From positions 773,001-837,000 of the forward strand of contig CP136575.1 in the NCBI GenBank assembly GCA_035196065.1: DNA of 64,000 bases, read 5' to 3'. Below, piece by piece: positions 58,422 through 64,000 of this stretch (positions are counted from its first letter, which is position 1; each line of letters begins with the position of its first letter). A model generated the notes under the pieces. The model had not been told where the DNA came from and made no database searches. It saw only the letters and a list, made by a program, of their open reading frames with translations. This stretch comes from Sphingobium sp. (lineage in GTDB: Bacteria; Pseudomonadota; Alphaproteobacteria; Sphingomonadales; Sphingomonadaceae). A program made the translations under genes and the position numbers.

Positions 58422-59519
58422 GTGCCGAGCGCAAAGAAACTGGGTCTGACCACAATTTTGCTGCTTTTCCTGCACGGCTGCGTTTCGGCTCCGCCGGTGC
58501 CGTCTGCTCGACCGGTTATCAAGCCTGCGCCTGCGATCACCACGCCGCCGCAAACCAAGCCCCAGCCCGAAACAGTGCGCCCCGATAGCCGCGAGGCACC
58601 TGTGCAGCTGGTTTCCGAGCTTCATGACATCTGGCGCAGCTTTCCTGGCAAGACCGGCATTGCGGTGCAGCGGATCGATGGCGGCTGGACGACAGGCAAA
58701 AGGTTGGGCGAATGGTTTCCTCAGCAAAGCGTTTCGAAATTGTGGGTCGCGCTGACGGTCCTCGATCAGGTCGATAGCGGGCGGTTGCGGCTTGACCAGA
58801 AGGTCCGCATCACGATGGACGATCTTGCGGTCTTTCATCAACCGATCCGTGAACGCGTGGTTGCTAATGGAACGATCGAGGTTCCGGTTTCGGAACTGCT
58901 GGAACAGTCAATCACGGCAAGCGATAATACGGCAAATGACAGCCTGCTGCGTGCAGTGGGTGGGCCGCAGTCGGTTCGCGGCTTTATCGAGCGCAAGCAA
59001 TTGGGACGCATCCGGTTCGGCCCCGGGGAACGCTTGCTGCAAAGCCAGATTGCCGGCGTTGCCTGGCAGCAGGATTATGCGCTAGGTCGGCGCTTCTATG
59101 CTGCGCGCGAAGCTGTGCCCGTCGAAAGGCGCAAGGCCGCGCTCGACGCCTATCTCGCCGATCCCATTGATGGCGCATCGCCTGATGCCATTGCTGCCGC
59201 ATTGGCGAAACTGGCGCGGGGCGACTTGTTGTCACCTGCCTCTACGCGGCTGTTAATGGCGATGATGGAGCGCACATCGAGCGGCCCCAATCGGCTGAAG
59301 GCGGGCGTGCCGGCTGACTGGCGCTTTGGCCACAAGACCGGAACCGGCCAGATTTTAAGCCCAGTGTCCACCGGCTATAACGATATCGGAATTATGACCG
59401 CGCCGGATGGAACGCGTTACGCCGTGGTGGTTATGATCGCGAGCACGACGGCATCAGTGCCGGATCGTATGGCGATGATGCAGGCCGTGTCACGCAGCGT
59501 GGCGCGTCATCATCGTTGA
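58422..59519 (+). CDS. Class A beta-lactamase-like serine hydrolase, lipoprotein
   Basis: 365 residues, GTG start with GGAGG 7 bases upstream. The lipobox LHGC (17-20) and a Pro-rich tether (22-60) put it on a membrane surface in the periplasm. Active-site motifs of class A enzymes are present: SVSK (103-106), SDN (167-169) and KTG (305-307). The omega-loop reads ERLLQ (203-207), where class A enzymes have ExxLN, so the usual Asn is Gln. It may be a beta-lactamase or a penicillin-binding-like hydrolase. No LysR regulator is adjacent. Confidence 0.82.
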   Translation: MPSAKKLGLTTILLLFLHGCVSAPPVPSARPVIKPAPAITTPPQTKPQPETVRPDSREAPVQLVSELHDIWRSFPGKTGIAVQRIDGGWTTGKRLGEWFPQQSVSKLWVALTVLDQVDSGRLRLDQKVRITMDDLAVFHQPIRERVVANGTIEVPVSELLEQSITASDNTANDSLLRAVGGPQSVRGFIERKQLGRIRFGPGERLLQSQIAGVAWQQDYALGRRFYAAREAVPVERRKAALDAYLADPIDGASPDAIAAALAKLARGDLLSPASTRLLMAMMERTSSGPNRLKAGVPADWRFGHKTGTGQILSPVSTGYNDIGIMTAPDGTRYAVVVMIASTTASVPDRMAMMQAVSRSVARHHR

Positions 59520-59728
59520 GCGTCTTCGGCGGCTTCGTCCTTTTCAGGGAATAGGGGCGGGTTTGCCTGCTGCGCATCCAGTTTTTCAGCGGCGCGATCC
59601 AGTTCGCGCGCATCTTCTACGCTGACGCCGCCGGGGCCAGGGTCGGTGGGTGCCGGGCCGCAGCCTGACAGTGCAGGCAGCGGTAACAGGGCGAGGGCCA
59701 AAATGAGGGACTGTGTGCGCCGCATCAT
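59510..59728 (-). CDS. Small putative lipoprotein
   Basis: 72 residues. The signal ends in a lipobox LSGC (20-23) followed by a Pro/Gly-rich stretch and a charged helix ARELDRAAEKLDAQ. No family recognised. Its 3' end overlaps the convergent beta-lactamase gene by 10 bases. Alternative start one codon later (59725). Confidence 0.6.
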   Translation of the reverse strand: MMRRTQSLILALALLPLPALSGCGPAPTDPGPGGVSVEDARELDRAAEKLDAQQANPPLFPEKDEAAEDAQR

Positions 59729-59763
59729 GTCACCCTAGGCAGGACGCCAATATCAGGCAAAGA

Positions 59764-59797
59764 AAAAGGCTGCCCTGCATCAGCAGGACAGCCTTTT
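59764..59797 (-). terminator. Intrinsic terminator after the Ala-rich lipoprotein gene
   Basis: On the reverse strand AAAAGGCTG-TCCTGC pairs with GCAGG-GCAGCCTTTT around a four-base loop, with one mismatch, and is followed by TTTTTCTTT. This is a textbook rho-independent terminator 29 bases beyond the stop at 59826. The A-run on the other side makes it possibly bidirectional. Confidence 0.85.
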
Positions 59798-59825
59798 CGA
59801 TTTCTAGCTTGCGCTAAGAAAGCTA

Positions 59826-60116
59826 TTACTTGGTAGCTTCCTTGGCAGCGTCGCCAGCAGCCTTGGCAGCGTCGCCAGCAGCAGCAGCGGCATCGCCAGC
59901 AGCAGCAGCAGCGGCATCACCAGCAGCAGCAGCGTCGGTAGCAGCAGCGTCGGTTGCAGCAGCAGCGTCGGTTGCAGCGGCTTCAGCGCCAGCAGCAGCG
60001 TCGGTAGCAGCTTCTTCGGTTGCAGCAGCTTCTTCAGTGGTAGCTTCTTCAGCGCCCGAGCAAGCGGCAAGAGCCATTGCAGAAGCGAGAACGAGCGAAA
60101 CAGCAATTTTTTTCAT
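59826..60116 (-). CDS. Alanine-rich small lipoprotein
   Basis: 96 residues. MKKIAVSLVLASAMALAAC is a lipoprotein signal (lipobox LAAC). The mature part is almost only Ala, Asp, Glu, Thr and Gly in runs such as ATDAAAATDAAATDAAA and GDAAAAAGDAAKAAGD, predicted as one long amphipathic helix. The DNA is correspondingly repetitive (59,850-60,010). Similar proteins abut cell walls in other bacteria; function unknown. The start at 60116 has GGGGGA upstream; an intrinsic terminator follows. Confidence 0.75.
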   Translation of the reverse strand: MKKIAVSLVLASAMALAACSGAEEATTEEAAATEEAATDAAAGAEAAATDAAAATDAAATDAAAAGDAAAAAAGDAAAAAGDAAKAAGDAAKEATK

Positions 60117-60312
60117 GTGGGAAATCCCCCTAACAAAGAACTTCAGAAAACCTGACAAGCGGCCAGCTTTTGGCATGGCTTGACTTGCGGAAAGTTGCAC
60201 TAGCGGCTTCAAACAATCAACGCAATCGGGATTTTCTACAAAATGCGTAGAGTGCGCCGGTCTGACCGCAAATATCGGTCGGCGGATCAGAAATCTGTCA
60301 CAAATGCGCCAA

Positions 60313-60341
60313 TTGACAGCATATAAAGAATTCTTTATATC
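60313..60341 (+). promoter_or_regulatory. sahR-metF-metH promoter (leaderless)
   Basis: A perfect -35 hexamer TTGACA (60313-60318), a 17-base spacer and TATATC (60336-60341) lie 8 bases before the sahR ATG at 60350. No Shine-Dalgarno can fit, so the mRNA should start at the A of the ATG. The operator palindrome fills the spacer and -10. Confidence 0.7.
60321..60340. promoter_or_regulatory. Perfect 20-bp palindrome, candidate SahR operator
   Basis: ATATAAAGAATTCTTTATAT reads identically on both strands, between the -35 and the -10 of the operon promoter. SahR regulators of the ArsR family are known to repress methionine-cycle genes by binding AT-rich palindromes and to release them on S-adenosylhomocysteine. 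Position and symmetry make autoregulation of this operon very likely, though untested here. Confidence 0.75.
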
Positions 60342-60349
60342 GTTTCGCT

Positions 60350-61333
60350 ATGGCCCCTTTGCTCAACATAATGCGCGCGCTTGCCGATCCCACCCGGTTG
60401 CGAATCACGCTTTTGATCCGTCAGCTTGAACTGTCGGTAAGCGAGGTCGTCCAGATTCTAGGGCAAAGTCAACCGCGTGTCTCGCGTCACATCAAGATCC
60501 TCGATGAGGCAGGCATTGCCGAGCGTCGGCGCGAGGGTGCATGGGTGTTCTTGCGCCCCGGCCCGATGCTGTCCGATCCGGCTATTGAGGCGCTGTTCAC
60601 CCTGCCGGGCACCGAAGATTCGCGGCCCGTGCTGCGTGATCTTGAGCGGCTACAGGAAGTGCGCTCAGCGCGCACCCAAATGGCTGCGGCCTATTTCGAC
60701 GCCCATGCCGAACAATGGGATCAGATCCGTTCGCTGCATATTGCAGAAGCCGAGGTCGAGGCGGCGATGCAGGCAATCCTTGCGGAACAGTCTATTGGCC
60801 GCGCACTCGATATCGGCACCGGCACCGGGCGTATGATCGAATTGTTTGCGGCCGCGGCATCGCGCTTCGTCGCGCTCGACAACAGCGTCGAAATGTTACG
60901 GCTCGCCCGGGCAAAGCTCGGCAGCCTGCCAGAAGCAGCGGCGGTGCAAGGCCATTGCGAGGTTGTATTGGGCGATTTCAACGCGCTGCCTTTTGATGAC
61001 GGCAGTTTTGATACGGTCTTGTTCCACCAGGTGTTGCATTATGCGCAGCATCCCGAACGGGCGATTGCCGAGGCGGCACGTGTGCTGGCTCCGCAGGGCC
61101 GGTTGATGGTGGTCGATTTTGCCTCGCACGACCTTGAAGAATTGCGCAGTGTCCATGCCCATGCCCGCCTTGGCTTTTCCGATGAAAGCATGGCGCGCGC
61201 ATTTACCGCAGCGGGGCTTTCCCCTGTGCGGACAGAGACGCTTGCCGGTGGGCGGCTGGCCGTCAAGATCTGGCTTGCTCGGCGCGATACGATGGGCGCT
61301 GAAGAAAACCCCAAACTCAGGATTGTTGCATGA
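60350..61333 (+). CDS. sahR: SahR-type ArsR-family repressor fused to a SAM-methyltransferase-like domain
   Basis: 327 residues. The N-terminal winged helix (about 5-95) has MRALADPTRLRITLLIRQLE and QSQPRVSRHIKILDEAG (recognition helix), without the metal-binding Cys pattern. The C-terminal domain (about 140-310) is a methyltransferase fold with ALDIGTGTGRMIELFAA (motif I) and VDFASHDLEELRSVH. This architecture next to metF and metH is that of SahR, which senses S-adenosylhomocysteine. The operator lies in its own promoter. Its TGA overlaps the metF ATG as ATGA. Confidence 0.88.
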   Translation: MAPLLNIMRALADPTRLRITLLIRQLELSVSEVVQILGQSQPRVSRHIKILDEAGIAERRREGAWVFLRPGPMLSDPAIEALFTLPGTEDSRPVLRDLERLQEVRSARTQMAAAYFDAHAEQWDQIRSLHIAEAEVEAAMQAILAEQSIGRALDIGTGTGRMIELFAAAASRFVALDNSVEMLRLARAKLGSLPEAAAVQGHCEVVLGDFNALPFDDGSFDTVLFHQVLHYAQHPERAIAEAARVLAPQGRLMVVDFASHDLEELRSVHAHARLGFSDESMARAFTAAGLSPVRTETLAGGRLAVKIWLARRDTMGAEENPKLRIVA

Positions 61334-62271
61334 TATTATCGCTCGACCAGATGGCAGAATCGCGCCGTGCGCTGGCCGGCCCGCTTTTTGCGGGGCTTCC
61401 CGGCGATGCCGAGATCAGCTTTGAATTTTTTCCGCCCAAGACGGAAAAGATGGAAGAGCAATTGTGGGATGCAATCGTTACCCTGGAGCCTTTGGGGCCG
61501 CGCTTTGTATCGGTAACTTATGGCGCGGGCGGCACGACGCGGGAACGCACGCACAATACCGTTTCCCGGATTGCGCGCGAAACCGGTATTGCGGCGGCTG
61601 CCCACCTGACCTGTGTCGATGCAAGCTGTGCCGAGATTGACGAGATCGCTGACGCCTATTGGCAGGCCGGCGTGCGGCACATTGTCGCACTGCGCGGCGA
61701 TCCACCCAATGCCGGCGGCCAATTCACCCCGCACCCGCAAGGCTATGCAAGCGCCGCCGAACTGGTGGAAGGGCTGCGTAAGCGCCATCCGTTCGAGATT
61801 TCGGTGAGTGCCTATCCAGAGACGCATCCCGAGGCCGCAAGCGCACAAGCCGATATCGACTTCCTGAAACGGAAGCTTGATGCAGGAGCAAGCCGAGCGA
61901 TCACCCAATTCTTTTTCGAACCCGACACCTTCTTCCGCTTTCGCGATGCTGTCGCAGCGTCAGGCGTCGAACCGGAAATCGTGCCTGGCATCATGCCCGT
62001 AACCAATTTTGCCGCGATCCAGCGCATGTCGAAAATGACTGGCACGGCGGTTCCAGAATGGCTGGCCCATTTGTTCGAAGGGCTGGACGATCGCCCGGCC
62101 GCCCGTCAGCTGGTCGCCGCAACCATTGCCGCCGAAATGTGCCGCCGCCTTTATGCAGGCGGTGTGCGCCAGTTCCACTTCTACACATTGAACCGAGCTG
62201 AACTGAGCTATGCTATCTGCCACCTGCTTGGCAAACGCCCGACCGAAGCCGTCAAGGAGGCTGCAGCATGA
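61330..62271 (+). CDS. metF: 5,10-methylenetetrahydrofolate reductase
   Basis: 313 residues, FAD TIM-barrel enzyme making 5-methyltetrahydrofolate. ISFEFFPPKTEKMEEQLWDA near the start is the catalytic-Glu strand. RFVSVTYGAGGTTRERT, HLTCVDASCAEIDEIA, ALRGDPPNAGG, ISVSAYPETHPEA and AITQFFFEPDTFFRF are conserved. It overlaps both neighbours by ATGA. Product feeds the adjacent MetH. Confidence 0.96.
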   Translation: MILSLDQMAESRRALAGPLFAGLPGDAEISFEFFPPKTEKMEEQLWDAIVTLEPLGPRFVSVTYGAGGTTRERTHNTVSRIARETGIAAAAHLTCVDASCAEIDEIADAYWQAGVRHIVALRGDPPNAGGQFTPHPQGYASAAELVEGLRKRHPFEISVSAYPETHPEAASAQADIDFLKRKLDAGASRAITQFFFEPDTFFRFRDAVAASGVEPEIVPGIMPVTNFAAIQRMSKMTGTAVPEWLAHLFEGLDDRPAARQLVAATIAAEMCRRLYAGGVRQFHFYTLNRAELSYAICHLLGKRPTEAVKEAAA

Positions 62272-63314
62272 CCCCGCGTGAGGATTTCACCGCTCGCGCG
62301 CAACAGCGCATATTGGTCTTTGATGGCGGCTATGGCACGGCGATCCAGCGGCACCGCCTTGGCGAGGCCGATTATCGCGGTAGTCTGGATCTTGCGAAGG
62401 ACCAGAAGGGCAATAACGATCTGCTGTCAATCACCCGCCCCGACATTATCGGCGGCATTCACGATGCCTATTTGGCCGCTGGTGCCGACATGATCGAGAC
62501 CAACACCTTTTCGTCGACGCGCGTGGCGATGGCGGACTATGGTTGCGAACATCTGGTGCGTGACATCAACCTGCAAAGCGCAAGACTTGCGCGCGCCTGC
62601 GCCGACCGTGCAGAGGCACAGGATGGCGTCCGCCGGTTTGTCGCCGGGTCGGTCGGCCCGACCAATAAGACGCTTTCGCTGTCGCCTGATGTCAACGATC
62701 CCGGCTATCGCGAGGTTGATTTCGATACGCTCAAGGCCGATTATCGCGAACAGTGCGACGCGCTGATCGAAGGCGGAGTTGATTTCCTGCTGATCGAAAC
62801 GATCTTCGATACGCTGAATGCCAAATGCGCCGCAATGGCCGCGCAAGAGGCCGCCGAAGCATCGGGCCGCGATGTCCCGCTGATGATTTCGATGACGATC
62901 ACCGACATGGCCGGGCGAAATCTTTCGGGCCATACAGTGCAAGGTTTCTGGAACAGCATCAGGCATGTGAAGCCGCTGACCATAGGACTTAACTGTTCCT
63001 TCGGTGCCGACCTGTTGCGCCCCTATCTGGTGGAATTGGCAAAAAGCGCCGATGCACTGGTTATGGCATATCCCAATGCCGGTCTTCCCAATGAGCTTGG
63101 CCAATATGACGAGCTACCCGAACAAACCGCGAAGCTGATTGAGGTTTGGCTTGATGAAGGGCTGGTCAACATCGTCGGCGGATGCTGCGGCACCACGCCC
63201 GATCATATCGCCGCAATCGCCAAAGCAGTTGCCGACCGCGCGCCGAGGATGGTGCCTACGGCGCCTGTGGTAACCCGGCTTGCGGGTCTGGAACCCTTTG
63301 TAATGGCGGCTTGA
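62268..63314 (+). CDS. metH: Methionine synthase, homocysteine-binding subunit (MetH part 1)
   Basis: 348 residues, equal to the N-terminal homocysteine S-methyltransferase domain of Met[57 protein letters not shown], and the zinc ligands in [13 protein letters not shown] and [12 protein letters not shown] are present. The protein ends there, so the cobalamin-dependent remainder is a separate gene starting 120 bases later. Such a split is known in several alphaproteobacteria, including sphingomonads. It is coupled to metF by ATGA. Confidence 0.95.
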   Translation: MTPREDFTARAQQRILVFDGGYGTAIQRHRLGEADYRGSLDLAKDQKGNNDLLSITRPDIIGGIHDAYLAAGADMIETNTFSSTRVAMADYGCEHLVRDINLQSARLARACADRAEAQDGVRRFVAGSVGPTNKTLSLSPDVNDPGYREVDFDTLKADYREQCDALIEGGVDFLLIETIFDTLNAKCAAMAAQEAAEASGRDVPLMISMTITDMAGRNLSGHTVQGFWNSIRHVKPLTIGLNCSFGADLLRPYLVELAKSADALVMAYPNAGLPNELGQYDELPEQTAKLIEVWLDEGLVNIVGGCCGTTPDHIAAIAKAVADRAPRMVPTAPVVTRLAGLEPFVMAA

Positions 63315-63321
63315 GGCAGAT

Positions 63322-63421
63322 CCCCTTCCGCCTGCGGGAGGGGCTAGGGGAGGGCCTGTCAGGGCCAGCTCTTCCCTGTAAATTCCGGCCCTCCCCCGAC
63401 CCCTCCCACAAGCGGGAGGGG
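63322..63421. repeat. Long GC-rich inverted repeat between the two metH genes
   Basis: Arms of 35 bases (63322-63356 and 63387-63421) pair with about 6 mismatches around a 30-base spacer. Their core GGGAGGGG resembles interspersed palindromes common in sphingomonad genomes. It begins 8 bases after the first metH stop and runs to 13 bases before the second ATG. It could act as an mRNA-stabilising or partial terminator structure. Confidence 0.75.
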
Positions 63422-63434
63422 GGAAGAAGAACAA

Positions 63435-64000
63435 ATGAAAACCATTTCCGATACCTCTCGCCCAACCGGTTCCTCGTTCGTCAACATTGGCGAACGTACC
63501 AACGTCACCGGAAGCGCCAAGTTCAAGAAACTGATCCTTGCCGGCGATTATGATGCGGCGGTTGAGGTGGCGCGTGACCAGGTGGAAAATGGTGCGCAAA
63601 TCATCGATGTGAACATGGATGAAGGCCTGCTTGACGCAGAGCTCGCGATGACCACCTTCCTGAAACGCATCGCAGCTGAACCTGATATCGCGCGCGTGCC
63701 GGTGATGATCGACTCATCCAAATGGAGCGTGATCGAGGCCGGGCTGAAATGTGTCTCGGGTAAGCCCGTCGTTAATTCGATCAGCATGAAGGAAGGTGAG
63801 GCGGAGTTTCTCAAACATGCGCGCGCCTGCATGGCATATGGTGCCGCAGTCGTCGTGATGGCGTTTGACGAGACAGGCCAGGCTGATAGCAAGGACCGTA
63901 AGGTCCAGATCTGCAAGCGTGCCTATGATCTGCTCGTTGGCATCGGTTTTCCGCCCGAGGATATCATCTTCGACCCCAACATCTTCGCGGTGGCGACGGG
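63435..64000 (+). CDS. metH: Methionine synthase, pterin/cobalamin subunit (MetH part 2), cut by window end
   Basis: 189 residues visible. [74 protein letters not shown] and [14 protein letters not shown] are the methyltetrahydrofolate-binding (pterin-binding) domain. The cobalamin and SAM-reactivation domains should follow outside the window. The ATG at 63435 follows the inverted repeat, and GGGAAG just before it could serve as a weak ribosome-binding site derived from the repeat. Confidence 0.93.
   Translation, partial: MKTISDTSRPTGSSFVNIGERTNVTGSAKFKKLILAGDYDAAVEVARDQVENGAQIIDVNMDEGLLDAELAMTTFLKRIAAEPDIARVPVMIDSSKWSVIEAGLKCVSGKPVVNSISMKEGEAEFLKHARACMAYGAAVVVMAFDETGQADSKDRKVQICKRAYDLLVGIGFPPEDIIFDPNIFAVAT

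Overview
The window reads as chromosome of a sphingomonad-like alphaproteobacterium (order Sphingomonadales). This rests on the family make-up: split metH next to metF and an ArsR-methyltransferase regulator, a TauE/SafE protein coupled to a TIGR02186 protein, a HerA-like ATPase, many acyl-CoA ligases and a P450. It also rests on moderately high GC and dense, overlapping operons. Genus is not resolvable by eye. No tRNA, rRNA or CRISPR array was seen.

Bases 1 to about 11,700 are an accessory, partly decayed zone. It holds a frameshifted NrtR-like NUDIX regulator, about 1 kb of gene-free hairpin-rich DNA, a truncated IS5-type transposase with an internal stop, and one giant 2901-residue RTX/Ig-like surface or secreted protein. 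The core of that protein is 19 tandem copies of a 99-residue module with no difference detected between copies.

Bases 11,745 to 22,201 carry an acyl-CoA ligase, an SDHAF4-like protein, htpX, the forward run rsmB, GNAT, rpe, heparinase-like, purH, and a convergent DEAD-box helicase. Bases 22,566 to 27,715 form a four-gene operon of a FAD oxidoreductase, a GtrA membrane protein, an LTA-synthase/sulfatase-like enzyme and a GT-C-like membrane protein. It looks like an envelope glycan decoration system and is the best candidate here for an undescribed system. A reverse operon follows (thrC, RNA methyltransferase, folB, folM-like), then an S9 peptidase, valS, MATE and the TauE/TIGR02186 pair.

Bases 39,338 to 51,700 hold a HerA-type ATPase, a secreted beta-helix protein, an antiporter, DUF2721 plus acyl-CoA ligase, gyrB, a small secreted protein, ygfZ, pyrC and a RarD-type transporter. 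Three convergent gene pairs here overlap in their stop codons. Bases 51,717 to 56,561 form a catabolic operon (acyl-CoA dehydrogenase, enoyl-CoA hydratase, acyl-CoA ligase, P450) with an 18-bp palindrome in front of it.

Bases 56,636 to 64,000 hold a second HerA-like ATPase (DUF853), a lipoprotein class A beta-lactamase, two small lipoproteins and the methionine-cycle operon sahR, metF, metH part 1, metH part 2 (cut by the window end). A perfect 20-bp palindrome lies inside the sahR promoter, and that mRNA is predicted to be leaderless.
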